Origin: a virus
IMG/VR virus record: IMGVR_UViG_3300022926_001762
Coordinates: 1 to 55,918 of that record
Reading direction: 5' to 3' (one strand)
DNA: 55,918 bases
The position numbers were made by a program, and so were the translations under genes. The notes beneath the pieces are model-generated. The model saw only the letters and a program-made list of their open reading frames with translations, was not told the origin of the DNA and ran no database searches. Positions 43,013 to 53,064 of this stretch are shown piece by piece (the first letter of the stretch is position 1; each line of letters opens with the position of its first letter).

Positions 43013-43762
43013 ATGGCTAAAACTTTATCATATAAAAAAGACGCAAGAGGATGGACTTCATTTTATTCATATGAACCTGAGTGGATTGAAAATTTAAATG
43101 ACGATTACTTTACGTTTAAGGATGGTCAGATTTATATTCACCACCAAGACAAAGAAAGCAGAAATACGTTCTATGGCGAATCATCTCCATCTAAAATTGA
43201 GGTTGTCGCTAATGACGGACCTTCTGAAACTAAAATGTTTAGAGCCATCAAGCACGAAGGCAATAGCGGTGAGTGGAGCGTTAATGTAGAGAGCGAAATA
43301 GACAAAGGATATGTAGACGCTTCTTCTTTTCAAAAGAGAGAAGAGATGTATTATTCTTATATTAGAAATGACAACGGAGTTGTTGATACAAAAAAACTTA
43401 CAGTTCAAGGAATTGGAGTTGTTACTTCTGTGTCTCAAAACAAAATATATTTACCCAGCATAAGCGAATCTACTTGCTCCGTGGGAGACAGAGTGTTCAA
43501 GGCTTCTGTGAACGAAGAAACATCTGAAATTGGTGAAATGATTTTAGTTGGAGAAATACTAAGCATTGAATCAGACTATTTAGACACTACGAATGTGGTG
43601 TCAAATCCTGATGCTGGAGATTTTATTCTTATTGCTAAAAACCAATCAGCAGAATCTGAGGGAGTGAGAGGGTATTACGCAAAAATCAGCATGACTAACT
43701 CAAGTACCAGTCCTGTTGAGCTTTACGCTATAAACGCAGAAGCAACGAAGAGCAACTTGTAA
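43013..43762 (+). CDS. Tail structural protein (crAss-like)
   Basis: The 249-aa protein starts GWTSFYSYEPEW and has FKDGQIYIHHQD and RNTFYGESSPSKIEVVANDG (about residues 36-69). This is a pattern I recall from conserved tail proteins near the muzzle gene in crAss-like and Cellulophaga phages. It is beta-rich with no signal peptide. In this window it is separated from the muzzle-like gene by the enzyme cassette, which therefore looks inserted into the structural block. Confidence 0.7.
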   Translation: MAKTLSYKKDARGWTSFYSYEPEWIENLNDDYFTFKDGQIYIHHQDKESRNTFYGESSPSKIEVVANDGPSETKMFRAIKHEGNSGEWSVNVESEIDKGYVDASSFQKREEMYYSYIRNDNGVVDTKKLTVQGIGVVTSVSQNKIYLPSISESTCSVGDRVFKASVNEETSEIGEMILVGEILSIESDYLDTTNVVSNPDAGDFILIAKNQSAESEGVRGYYAKISMTNSSTSPVELYAINAEATKSNL

Positions 43763-43768
43763 AATTTG

Positions 43769-43776
43769 TATATTTG
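43769..43776 (+). promoter_or_regulatory. Promoter -7 element for the ejection protein operon
   Basis: TATATTTG lies 16 bases before the first of three internal-protein genes in a 30-base gap. It matches the elements at 633 and 3991 exactly. Confidence 0.55.
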
Positions 43777-43792
43777 TTAAAAATTAGATAAC

Positions 43793-44458
43793 ATGGATCC
43801 ATTTACCGCAATTTCAATGGGAATAAGTGTTGTTGGAGGCGTCACCAAGATGATTGATGGCTTTTCCAAGAAGAAAGCAGCAGAGGAAAGAATGAGAAAG
43901 CTTGAAGCTGCTCCACTGCCTCTCAACGCCTACGAAGCACTACAATTACCTACAGAAGGAACTAAAGCTAGAACAGAAGCTTTAGAACGTCAACGCATGG
44001 ACACAACTGCTACTTTACAGCAAGCTGGAACAAGAGCTATGGGTCAAAGCTTAGGTAAGCTCAACGAGCAATCTATTGAAGGAATGAGAAAGATTGGAAT
44101 CGATACAGACGAGGCTATATTCAAAAAAGATCAAATGATAGCTGATGAACAGGCTAATATTTATGACGTACAAGAGCAAAGATTGTCTGGAGCTATGGCT
44201 TCAGCTTCTGCTGATATCGCATCTGGAACAGAAGCTTTGTACGGTGGTATGTCAGACATAGCGAACGTTGGATTGGCTATAGGTCAAAACAATGAAGCTA
44301 ATGCTGCATCAGAATTTGGCAGTCAAACTCCTTCTGCTATGAGGCAAAAAAATAGAATAGCTCAAAGAACCGAAAGAGGGGGCTCGAAAGTTAAGGTTGG
44401 ACTAGAGAATATAGGCGGAAGCGTATTCAGGGGAGTAAAGGGCTTATTTAAAAAATAG
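43793..44458 (+). CDS. Internal virion protein, small
   Basis: The 221-aa protein has an N-terminal hydrophobic stretch (about residues 4-20, AISMGISVVGGVTKMI), then Gln/Ala-rich helices (ARTEALERQRMDTTATLQQA) and a basic C-terminus. Podoviruses place such Ala/Gln-rich helical proteins ahead of larger ejection proteins, which leave the capsid to form a channel across the cell envelope. It lies 3 bases from the next gene. The assignment rests on composition and order. Confidence 0.65.
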   Translation: MDPFTAISMGISVVGGVTKMIDGFSKKKAAEERMRKLEAAPLPLNAYEALQLPTEGTKARTEALERQRMDTTATLQQAGTRAMGQSLGKLNEQSIEGMRKIGIDTDEAIFKKDQMIADEQANIYDVQEQRLSGAMASASADIASGTEALYGGMSDIANVGLAIGQNNEANAASEFGSQTPSAMRQKNRIAQRTERGGSKVKVGLENIGGSVFRGVKGLFKK

Positions 44459-44461
44459 AAA

Positions 44462-46249
44462 ATGGCTAGACAACGAAGAAGACAACCCTTGACTTATGAT
44501 TCTAGAAAGGCTGGTGGATTAAACCAAACCAACTTTGGAGACATAGCAAAGACCTTTACAGAGGGGCAAAGATATATAAGAGAGGTAGCCGAAAGAACCG
44601 ACAAGAAGATTCAAGAGAATGTCAATCAGGTGATGGAAAGCACCGATTACAAGTATATTGGGCAAGCAGACATAGACTCAGCTTCAGCTGATGTAATGAA
44701 TGGAATAAGAAACGATCTTTTCGCAGAAAAAGCAAAGATTGGAATAGACGGATACACTGTTAATGACTTTAATAAAGTTTATAATAAAGCCATGAATAGC
44801 GCAAAAAGCTTTGGAGGTGTCCAAGAGTTTGCTAAGACGCAGTTAGAGGCGATAGAGAAAAACGACAAGCTTTCCGATATAGTAAAAGATGGCTTCATAA
44901 ACAATATTGGAGCTGCTTTTAGTAAGGACGGTAAATATCGAGTTGATTTCAGACAAGGTGATATAATAATGACCTCATATCAAGAGGACGAAGATGGTAA
45001 TGTAACTGAAGTTCCTACTGACATGAAGAGATTTATGATCAATGGACAGGATGAGATTGAGAAGTTTGATGCTTTAGGATCTGTTTCTGATATTCAAAAA
45101 ATATACATGGATCGTCAAAAAGATTATTTAGGTGTTGATTTTCAGCAAATACAGGGAAATCCTGGTTTATGGGCAGAAACACTTACTACTAGTGGCGAAG
45201 GACCTAAATTTAAAGCGTTCTTGGACTCTCACATAGAAAATTTCTCCAAGTCAGACGAAGCTATTGCTTATGCTTATGATAGTATGGGAATGAAATTAGG
45301 TAGAGATATATCTCAGAGAGATGGTAAATTCCTGTTAAGCAATGAGCAAAGAAAGGAAATAGGAGAGAACTACAGAACTATGATCGAAGGTCAGATGGGA
45401 ATTAAGCAGGATGGTCAAGGAAGATACATCGCTGCACCATCTGTTTCTGGAGGATCTAGCAAGGCAGCTCCATTTCAAACTACATTTTCTTATAATCCAT
45501 CTGTCCCTATGGCTGATGGTGTAGCTACAGCAGGATGGAATTCGAAAGTTATGGCTGCTTCATTAACATCAAGCTTGTTGCCAAAATCAGAAAGATCAAG
45601 CATAAGCTCAGAAGACACTAATATTGCTTTACAGAGTAAGATTAAAACTATTTTTGAAAATGATCCAGCTCAACTTGCTGCATTTGAAAACAGAAATAGA
45701 GACATGTATATGTATGTAGGTGGACGAGCCATTATGACTAATGATGAAGACCTAAGCTATACGCCAGTTGGTATTTCAGCTGATATGCAGAGTCAAGATT
45801 TATCTGAATTAGCAATAAGCTCATCTAACGATAGAGCATTTTCAAATATATCTGGAATAATGGTCGTTGAAAGAGAGGTAAAGGACGATGAAGGAAAAGT
45901 TAGTAAAGAGCAATTCTTTAGGCTTAGAGGTAATGTAACTTTGGAAGAAAGTCTTACGGCAAGAGAGGTTGCGTTTGAAGGGGGTAATTTAGCCAAGGAC
46001 GGATCTAAGCTTTCTGCTAGTCAAAACAGATCTCTTATGACAACGGAGTTTTCAGATCCTTTAAACGACGAAAATGTAGAGCTTGTTCTAGGGTCTATAG
46101 CTAAAGCAAACCCTTCATTCAAGACTCGATATGAAACAGCTTTATTGGTTGCTTCTAGAAATGGGGTAGATGTATATAATCCCGTAAGTAGAAGAAAAAT
46201 TCAGGCTGATTTTTTAAAATCTTTAGTAACTTCACCAGTAGCGAAATAA
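44462..46249 (+). CDS. Internal virion protein, medium
   Basis: The 595-aa protein is mostly helical and polar, with no enzymatic motif that I recognise. It begins with a basic segment (MARQRRRQPLTYDSRKAGG). It sits between a small and a very large internal protein, an arrangement like the cargo or ejection protein sets of crAss-like phages and T7 (gp14, gp15, gp16). It is probably packaged in the capsid or tail and ejected during infection. Confidence 0.65.
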   Translation: MARQRRRQPLTYDSRKAGGLNQTNFGDIAKTFTEGQRYIREVAERTDKKIQENVNQVMESTDYKYIGQADIDSASADVMNGIRNDLFAEKAKIGIDGYTVNDFNKVYNKAMNSAKSFGGVQEFAKTQLEAIEKNDKLSDIVKDGFINNIGAAFSKDGKYRVDFRQGDIIMTSYQEDEDGNVTEVPTDMKRFMINGQDEIEKFDALGSVSDIQKIYMDRQKDYLGVDFQQIQGNPGLWAETLTTSGEGPKFKAFLDSHIENFSKSDEAIAYAYDSMGMKLGRDISQRDGKFLLSNEQRKEIGENYRTMIEGQMGIKQDGQGRYIAAPSVSGGSSKAAPFQTTFSYNPSVPMADGVATAGWNSKVMAASLTSSLLPKSERSSISSEDTNIALQSKIKTIFENDPAQLAAFENRNRDMYMYVGGRAIMTNDEDLSYTPVGISADMQSQDLSELAISSSNDRAFSNISGIMVVEREVKDDEGKVSKEQFFRLRGNVTLEESLTAREVAFEGGNLAKDGSKLSASQNRSLMTTEFSDPLNDENVELVLGSIAKANPSFKTRYETALLVASRNGVDVYNPVSRRKIQADFLKSLVTSPVAK

Positions 46250-46258
46250 AAAACAAAT

Positions 46259-49200
46259 ATGGATCCAATAGAATTTAAAAAAGCATTAGGCTCTGAACCA
46301 GGACTTCTCTACAATAACCCAAATGTTGTTGGTGACGTTTATCAAAGAACTGGAATTAATTTCCGTTCAGAAGAAAGGATAAAGCTTTACATGGAGAAGA
46401 ACGAGATCAGCTTTGAAGGTTTTGATGCAAAACCATTGGTTGAAAAAAAAAATCTAGACCTGACTCAACCTCAAGAACCAAGTTCATTGGAATTACAATC
46501 ACCTGGTTCGGTAGAGAGTGGTACATCGGTTCCTACAGCTAGTGGAATAGACAGAATTGAGTCTAGAATAGCTGAATACAGGGCTAATGAATCAGAAAGA
46601 ATTAATAGCCATAGATTTAATGGAATAACAGCTGATTTTTTAGATAGAGAAGAATCCGAGGTAAAGGTTGATCTTGAAAACCTAATAAGAACCTCTAATT
46701 TTGGCGAAAGATTTGTTATTAAAGAGGCTCAGCCTGGAAGAAATGCAATAGAAGTATTGTCTAAAGATGGTTCTGATCAAATACTCATAGACCTTTCTTT
46801 AAATGGACTCATGAATACTGATGGTCAAAAGTCAGATCACTTATTGACTCAAGCCAGCAAACTAAGAGATTTTTTCTCAAAAAATACAGGATCAAGTTTT
46901 TATACTGCATTAGAGTCTTTTAAGAGAGATCCTGACATTGCTTTATATGATGTTCTGGAAAGCAATATGAATGTTCCTGGAGAATACATCAAGAGCATGG
47001 CTTTAAGTACAGAAGAAGATTCTCCTAAATCTATTTACAGTGAGGTGTTTGTTGGTGAGCCTGGGAGAAAAAGGATCTCCATGGACGGATTAAATTTAAA
47101 CCGCGAAAATATTAAAAAAGAGCTAGAAAAAGCTAGAAAAGAGCAAGCGGAAAAGTCTTCAGGATATTTACCTAGAACTGGAGTTAATTTAAAGCCAGTA
47201 ACTTCTGAGGATGCCAATTTTTTAAAAGAAAACAAAACCAGAATAGAGGAGCTTGAAAGCACATTGACTGGTCTTGACAAGATAGAAAGCAAATATCTTG
47301 TACAAAGATCTAATTTTTCCAGAAATGCAGCTCAACTAATACATTCAGGGGGCGGATTAAAAAAGTTTCTCGGAGAAGGTATGATGGCTAAATTCAAAAT
47401 GGAGTCATTGGTTAATAGTGGATTAGATCCTAGAGACATAAAGATGAAAGAAATTCAAATAGACGGCTCTGACGCTAGTTTAAATGAATTGACTCACTTC
47501 ACTCAGGACGGAACTTTAAGAGACGCTATATACAGTGGAGATATATCTGTTAGTGTCTCTGATTTCAACGAAAGTGAGGGGTATGATTTTCTAAAGCCAA
47601 TAGTTGAAAAGGCAAAGGAGACGGAGAGAGTTCAGCTAAGAGATCTTGGTAGTTTCTGGAGAGGTCTTTCAGCAATTGGATCAACAATTTTAGCTTCTGG
47701 TATGGAGGGACTCTCCAACGTTGTAGCTACAGCTCTTGATGCGCAGAGAATAACAGAAGAAGCTGTCTATGGATTGTCGCTGAACGAAGATTCGGCATAT
47801 GACATGAAAGATGTCGAGAGATTTCTTGATATGAAGTATGAATCTATTATGAATGAAGATCTTTTCTGGAAAGCTGCACAATCTATCAGAAAAGAAATTC
47901 CCGTAATAGAAGGCTCTATATCTGATGCTGAGTCTATGTCTCAGTTCTTTAGTAAGGGAGCAAAGGGCGCTGCTGAGTCAGCTCTAAATATGGGTCTTTT
48001 TATTATGGCTCCTCCAGTAGGTTTGGCTAATATTGGTATTGGAAGCTACGGCTCTACCATAAGAGAAACTACCAACATAAGAAATTATATTTCTGGAACT
48101 GGAGATCCTGATGCACAATATAGAGGATACAAAGACATGAATGTTTGGCAAGCTAGAGCTTTAGCTGGGTCAAAAGCATTGGGAGAAACACTTATTACTC
48201 GTGCCTTTACTTATAATTTTCTAAAGGGTCTTGGGAATAGCGCAAAAGCAGCTAATCTTAACCTGAACAAGGCGAATGAAATGACTGATTTTTACGCAAA
48301 GTCTTTCATTAATAACATAAATCCTATGTTTAGAAAAAGTTTTGTTAATGAGTTTAAAGAAGAAAACTTAATTACAGTCTCTCAGATGTGGACTGAACAG
48401 CTTTTTGGAACAAAAGATTACACTTTCAAGGACTACGCTAAAGCTATGGGAGACACAGCTCTTCAATTGCCATTTTTGACAATGCCAATGACTGCTGCTG
48501 GTTATAAAACAATGAGCAAAAGCTCTAAAGCGTTTACTGATCAGATGATAGTGAATGCTGTTGGAGGTAAGGATTTATTTGACCTGGAGACCAAATTCAG
48601 ACAACTAGATAGCGAGATAAGAAAGGTTGAGGAAGAAAAACTAGAAGTAACTCCTAGGTTTATAGATGATTTATATGATAGAAGAGATGCTGTTTCTGAC
48701 GCTATTGTAGCGAGAAACAATCAAGTTTTATCAGATATTCAAGAGATAACCGACAAAGGGACTCTTGTAAAAATAGCTAAGAATCAAGCTAAAATACAAC
48801 ACAACAATTATGTGTCTCGTTTAGATGAGACAAGCGACAGAAAGCGACAGCTTCTTGTAGATGATAATACTAATCTTTACGATGAAAACATAAAGCTTTT
48901 CGAGGGTATGGACTCTAAGAAAGCGCAAGAAGTTTTTGACAAAAACACTGAGGACGCAAAAAGTAAAGCTAATCAAAACGCAATAGATACAAAGGCAACA
49001 GACTTAAATCCTCAAGAGCAAACTGCTTGGCTTTTAATTTCTTCTCAATTGTCTAGCGAGGACTTTCAAAAAGAATCTTTAGCTAGAGCTGGTAAAGATG
49101 TTCCAGACTCAAAAAAAACAATAACACCGTATTCTCTTGGAGACAATGGGCTTATGGTTAAGACTACAATTGACGAAGGAGATGTTTATAAAGATACTTA

Positions 49201-52200
49201 TAATGTCTATAGAAAAGACGCTAATGGAAATGTAATCAATTCTGTTTACTCAAGCGCAGAAATTACTGACGCAATGAACGAAGAAGGTTCATTTGGAATT
49301 AACGTTAAGGTTATTGATCCATCACAAGACGCAAATTCTCCTATAGAATACTTTTCAACTTCCGTAGAGGGAGTTAACGACATTTTAAATGATTTATTCG
49401 AAAAAGTTACTGTTGATTACGAAATAAATGTGCCTGATGACGTTATTCAGGTCAATCAAAGATTAAGTGTATGGACTCCATCTTGGGCTCTTCAAGCTAA
49501 AGGAGCTAAGCTTGATCAAATGTTAAAGTCTAGTGAGCAATTAAAATCCGTATCTGATTTTTTAAATGTAGATTACGAATTAATTAACGAACAAAGCCCA
49601 TTCCATAAAGAGTACAAGGAACTCAAGAAGGCAGCTCAAAGTGATGATTTTAATGTAGTGGCTAGAGCTGTTAAAATTTTCGACCAAAAGGTTGTTAAGC
49701 CAACGAAAGTAGTTAGGGAGATTATGCTTAACAAGCCTGTAGCTGGAAAAATAAGCCCAATAACAAACTTGGAAGCTCTTTACACAGGGGTTGATGGTGA
49801 ATATACTATGGCTGATGCAGGTCACATCCTTTCTTTCTTATTGAAAAATGACAAGATGAGAACTCCTCTTCGAAATGTAAGTGGAGCAATAGACGCTACT
49901 CTTGGGAAAAATGCTGCAATAGCTAATCAGAAAATGAAAGATTACTCTACTCTTTCTTTTCTGCCTGGATTCAGAGACAATCTTGCGGTTAAAATGACTC
50001 CAAAAGCGCTTTCACAAGACAAACAGAGAAGAGAAAACTACTTGTCTTTAGAAGGGAACATAGATAGGACTGTTATCTCAATGATGGATCGATATGACCA
50101 AACATCGAAGCTCTCTCCAGAACAGCAGATTTCTAGAATGAAGCAAATCATTAAGGGCAATATTGAAAAGTTAAGCAAAGACACTAGTACTCATGGAAAA
50201 AGAAGAGCTGAGGCTTGGAAGAGGTCATACAATAATTTAGTTGAGGGAGTTTCTAATCACGATGAATTCGTAAAAAGAGCTCAAGAGGTTAGCGCAGACA
50301 ACTATTTAGGAGTAAAAGAGCTTCAGAAGATTTATACTCCTGAGCTTACCGAGAGAACATTGTCGCACATGTCGGATTACTACGGAAGAACGCCCAAAAG
50401 AATTACAAGGTATCTTCCAATGATATTGACTAGCGATAATGCAAATAACACCAATGATGCTTCTGACGAAACTATGCTTTACAGAAGCACATCTGGTCCT
50501 GCATCCATAAAGGATTTAACTGAATTTGATAATATTCTAGAGACTGATAGAACTATTTTTGGAGATAACTTTGACGCTTTGGTTTTTAGAAGTCATCAAA
50601 ACATAAACAACGAGATTGAGTCGAGAGAAAATCTAGACATCATGGCTGGTGTATTGAAGAGTCCAGAGTTTCGTGACATGTTTGACACCGAACAGAGAAA
50701 AACCATTGGAGGCGCAAAATCTGAGGCTGATTTTGATTATATGATCGGTTTGCTTAATACAAAAGTTGAGGACGTTAACTCAATGATCGGAAGCACTGGA
50801 TCTACAATGATGAGAGAAAGTAGCGTTTATAACGAAACTAAAAAGGCTTTATACGACTTTGTTTCTGCGTCAAGATTGGGATCATTTTCCATGAGGGCTT
50901 CTCAAGGGGGATCAGCTATGATTGGAGCTTCATTAAACATGTCTGTAGATGGATCAAACATGATGTATAACAGTTTGGCTAATTTCCTTGCTTTTAATTT
51001 AAAATCAAAACAGGAGTCTAACACTGAATTTATGAAGGTGTTGTCTAGGTCTGCTACAGCTGCAAGATCTGGATTAGACGCAATACCTGGTCTTGATCAA
51101 GCGGAAAGAAGAAAGGGAAATTACGTTCTTACAGAGGCTGCAATGAAATTAGCAGAGGCTTCGCAAAAAGCAAGCTCATTCATATTGAAAAAAACCGTTG
51201 CTGAGTCAGATGCGTCAGCAGGGATAGCTTCTTTTGGCGGTTTTTATTATGATAGAATGAAGCAAACTCATCCTACAGAAACCAAAGACATGAGCTATGA
51301 TGATTTCTGGAAGTGGGCTAACACCAAAGAAGGAACTAAAGCAGATATTGACGCCATTGCTTATGCTGACGAACAAGTAAATAGATCACAGTTGATTGCA
51401 GCTTCACAGAATCAAGGAAGCTTTTACAAAGACAACAAGGATGTTGCTAGAATTGTATTTCCTTTTGGAAAATTTGCGTTTAACAGAAAGGTTGGTATGG
51501 CTAACGACATATCCATTCTAAATAGTGAGTTAACTTCCGAAGGAGACAAATCAAGAGCTAGAAATAGGCTAAAGTCTGCTGCTGCTGAGATTGCAACTTT
51601 TAAATTAATACAGCCTGCTGCTGCTACTCTTGCAGCTAAAGCATCAATAGGAGCATTAGCTTCATTAGTTGGTTTTGATGACGAATATGATAGTCTTGTT
51701 AATGAAATGAACAGAAAGATAAATGCATTGAATCCAATCGGAAGAGAGGCTCTAAGACAGCCTTTTGAGGTTTCAAACTTTAGCAGAGATGTTCAAAAAG
51801 AGTTTATCACATCTTTAATTGATGGTATGTTGCCTGTACCAACGCCAGGAATTGTCAATGAGCCTATTTTTGCTGGATTAAACTCTTTAGTAATAAAATC
51901 TGGATTATCCGAAGATGAGTTTTTTAATGTTTTTTCTAAAAACATAAGAGATATGTTTGGAGAACCTGATCCGAAAAACCAAGCTATGAGTCAAAAAGAC
52001 TTTGTTTATATGGTTTTTACTGAGCTAGGGATGGCTGGAATGGCGGTTGAAGACATATACGGTATAGTTGAAACTTATGATGCTTTAATGCATAATGTTT
52101 CTGCAAATAAATATTCTGAAGTTTCAGCGGACAGAGAATACGTTCCGCAAGTACGAGATGCTGTTGTAACTTTAGCTCAACTTAAAGCATTGGAACTTGT

Positions 52201-52309
52201 TATGCCTTCAGCTGATTTGAAAAGATTTACTAGAACTCTAAAGGGTTTGCTTGACAGAAAGTACACTGTAACTATTAAAGACAAGCCTGTAGAAGAGACT
52301 GTTGAATAG
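46259..52309 (+). CDS. Very large internal/ejection protein (2016 aa)
   Basis: The 2016-aa protein closes the late operon. It is mainly helical, with membrane-prone Gly/Ala-rich segments near residues 468-490 (GLSAIGSTILASGMEGLSNV), 575-605 (MGLFIMAPPVGLANIGIGSY) and 1774-1805 (AAATLAAKASIGALASLVGF). This suits a protein that is ejected and inserts into the host envelope, like T7 gp16 or crAss-like cargo proteins. I see no lytic transglycosylase or RNA polymerase catalytic motif. The reading frame ends in five consecutive in-frame stop codons. Confidence 0.75.
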   Translation: MDPIEFKKALGSEPGLLYNNPNVVGDVYQRTGINFRSEERIKLYMEKNEISFEGFDAKPLVEKKNLDLTQPQEPSSLELQSPGSVESGTSVPTASGIDRIESRIAEYRANESERINSHRFNGITADFLDREESEVKVDLENLIRTSNFGERFVIKEAQPGRNAIEVLSKDGSDQILIDLSLNGLMNTDGQKSDHLLTQASKLRDFFSKNTGSSFYTALESFKRDPDIALYDVLESNMNVPGEYIKSMALSTEEDSPKSIYSEVFVGEPGRKRISMDGLNLNRENIKKELEKARKEQAEKSSGYLPRTGVNLKPVTSEDANFLKENKTRIEELESTLTGLDKIESKYLVQRSNFSRNAAQLIHSGGGLKKFLGEGMMAKFKMESLVNSGLDPRDIKMKEIQIDGSDASLNELTHFTQDGTLRDAIYSGDISVSVSDFNESEGYDFLKPIVEKAKETERVQLRDLGSFWRGLSAIGSTILASGMEGLSNVVATALDAQRITEEAVYGLSLNEDSAYDMKDVERFLDMKYESIMNEDLFWKAAQSIRKEIPVIEGSISDAESMSQFFSKGAKGAAESALNMGLFIMAPPVGLANIGIGSYGSTIRETTNIRNYISGTGDPDAQYRGYKDMNVWQARALAGSKALGETLITRAFTYNFLKGLGNSAKAANLNLNKANEMTDFYAKSFINNINPMFRKSFVNEFKEENLITVSQMWTEQLFGTKDYTFKDYAKAMGDTALQLPFLTMPMTAAGYKTMSKSSKAFTDQMIVNAVGGKDLFDLETKFRQLDSEIRKVEEEKLEVTPRFIDDLYDRRDAVSDAIVARNNQVLSDIQEITDKGTLVKIAKNQAKIQHNNYVSRLDETSDRKRQLLVDDNTNLYDENIKLFEGMDSKKAQEVFDKNTEDAKSKANQNAIDTKATDLNPQEQTAWLLISSQLSSEDFQKESLARAGKDVPDSKKTITPYSLGDNGLMVKTTIDEGDVYKDTYNVYRKDANGNVINSVYSSAEITDAMNEEGSFGINVKVIDPSQDANSPIEYFSTSVEGVNDILNDLFEKVTVDYEINVPDDVIQVNQRLSVWTPSWALQAKGAKLDQMLKSSEQLKSVSDFLNVDYELINEQSPFHKEYKELKKAAQSDDFNVVARAVKIFDQKVVKPTKVVREIMLNKPVAGKISPITNLEALYTGVDGEYTMADAGHILSFLLKNDKMRTPLRNVSGAIDATLGKNAAIANQKMKDYSTLSFLPGFRDNLAVKMTPKALSQDKQRRENYLSLEGNIDRTVISMMDRYDQTSKLSPEQQISRMKQIIKGNIEKLSKDTSTHGKRRAEAWKRSYNNLVEGVSNHDEFVKRAQEVSADNYLGVKELQKIYTPELTERTLSHMSDYYGRTPKRITRYLPMILTSDNANNTNDASDETMLYRSTSGPASIKDLTEFDNILETDRTIFGDNFDALVFRSHQNINNEIESRENLDIMAGVLKSPEFRDMFDTEQRKTIGGAKSEADFDYMIGLLNTKVEDVNSMIGSTGSTMMRESSVYNETKKALYDFVSASRLGSFSMRASQGGSAMIGASLNMSVDGSNMMYNSLANFLAFNLKSKQESNTEFMKVLSRSATAARSGLDAIPGLDQAERRKGNYVLTEAAMKLAEASQKASSFILKKTVAESDASAGIASFGGFYYDRMKQTHPTETKDMSYDDFWKWANTKEGTKADIDAIAYADEQVNRSQLIAASQNQGSFYKDNKDVARIVFPFGKFAFNRKVGMANDISILNSELTSEGDKSRARNRLKSAAAEIATFKLIQPAAATLAAKASIGALASLVGFDDEYDSLVNEMNRKINALNPIGREALRQPFEVSNFSRDVQKEFITSLIDGMLPVPTPGIVNEPIFAGLNSLVIKSGLSEDEFFNVFSKNIRDMFGEPDPKNQAMSQKDFVYMVFTELGMAGMAVEDIYGIVETYDALMHNVSANKYSEVSADREYVPQVRDAVVTLAQLKALELVMPSADLKRFTRTLKGLLDRKYTVTIKDKPVEETVE

Positions 52310-52321
52310 TGATAGTGATAA
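52307..52321 (+). other. Five tandem in-frame stop codons
   Basis: The reading frame of the 2016-aa protein ends TAG-TGA-TAG-TGA-TAA. All three stop types occur, in a row, at the end of the operon and just before the convergent gene (52328). It would block readthrough into antisense sequence even if one stop were recoded or suppressed. Confidence 0.9.
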
Positions 52322-52327
52322 ATTAGT

Positions 52328-52777
52328 CTATAAAATTGTTTTTAAATAAGCAACAACTTGATCACAATCTTTTTGATTCCTGGGCATAAATAGCTTTGTG
52401 TTTATTTCTTTCTCTATAAGATGCATTTTAAATAGTTTCCATCTTATTGGGAAGGATTCGTTTGGATTGCCTTTTGTTTCTATGATAAACCTAGGAGGAT
52501 CCTGTACGTCTATAAAGTCTGGCGTGTACTTTATTCCTAAAAGCTTTTTATTTCCTCTGTCAGTAAGTTGTTTACTGCCCTTGGTTTTTTCCCAAGAATC
52601 CATATCGAAATTACACCCTTCTACTATTTGAAATGTTTTGCCTTCGTAATGATTTTTTATTTTCTCTTTCTTGAGCTGTCTGTACATGTACAGCTCTAAT
52701 TTTGATGCGAACTGAATTCCATCCTCATTAACTTTTGTATGCCTTGTAATTTGTCTTGACTTAGTTCTTCTTCTCAT
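52328..52777 (-). CDS. PD-(D/E)XK nuclease-like protein
   Basis: The 149-aa basic protein has the nuclease core in order: FASKLELYMYRQL with an early Glu, then YTPDFI (Asp) and FIIETKG (Glu-x-Lys), followed by the helix PIRWKLFKMHLIE. This is the PD-(D/E)XK pattern seen in small phage resolvases and restriction-like nucleases. It may cut branched DNA or host DNA. It converges with the late operon and overlaps its upstream neighbour by 4 bases. Confidence 0.75.
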   Translation of the reverse strand: MRRRTKSRQITRHTKVNEDGIQFASKLELYMYRQLKKEKIKNHYEGKTFQIVEGCNFDMDSWEKTKGSKQLTDRGNKKLLGIKYTPDFIDVQDPPRFIIETKGNPNESFPIRWKLFKMHLIEKEINTKLFMPRNQKDCDQVVAYLKTIL

Positions 52778-53064
52778 AATTTTATTCTAGGGTAATCGGA
52801 TCCTTCTTCATCCATCCATTCGTTGCATATTTCTGCAACCATTTTATGATATTCTTCTGTAGTGTGTTCTGTCCCTCTGTTGCTTACAATGCATATTTCA
52901 GGTCTATTTTCATACACAGCACAGCTGTTGTCTTCATTTAAGTTTACGCAGCTACCGTCTTTTCTAGCCTTTAGGTTTACTTCTTTCAGTTGTTCTTCGC
53001 TTAGCAGGTTTAGTTTCCTACAGCAAGCACCGCAACCTACGCATGGGAATTTACTCGTCGACAT
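52774..53064 (-). CDS. YkgJ-like Cys cluster protein
   Basis: The 96-aa protein has CVGCGACC (about residues 8-15), then SCVNL, NSCAVYENRPEIC, which is the YkgJ family pattern of eight or so cysteines thought to bind zinc or an iron-sulfur cluster. Family function is unknown. Members occur in Bacteroidota phages in similar metabolic blocks. It overlaps its neighbours on both sides, by 4 bases downstream and 14 upstream. Confidence 0.8.
   Translation of the reverse strand: MSTSKFPCVGCGACCRKLNLLSEEQLKEVNLKARKDGSCVNLNEDNSCAVYENRPEICIVSNRGTEHTTEEYHKMVAEICNEWMDEEGSDYPRIKL

Noticed and set aside
46259-52309. 2016-aa protein considered as a tape measure or virion RNA polymerase
   Set aside because: It lacks the repeated coiled pattern and neighbours of a tape measure gene, and I see no RNA polymerase active-site motif. 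Its membrane-prone segments and position fit an ejection protein better.
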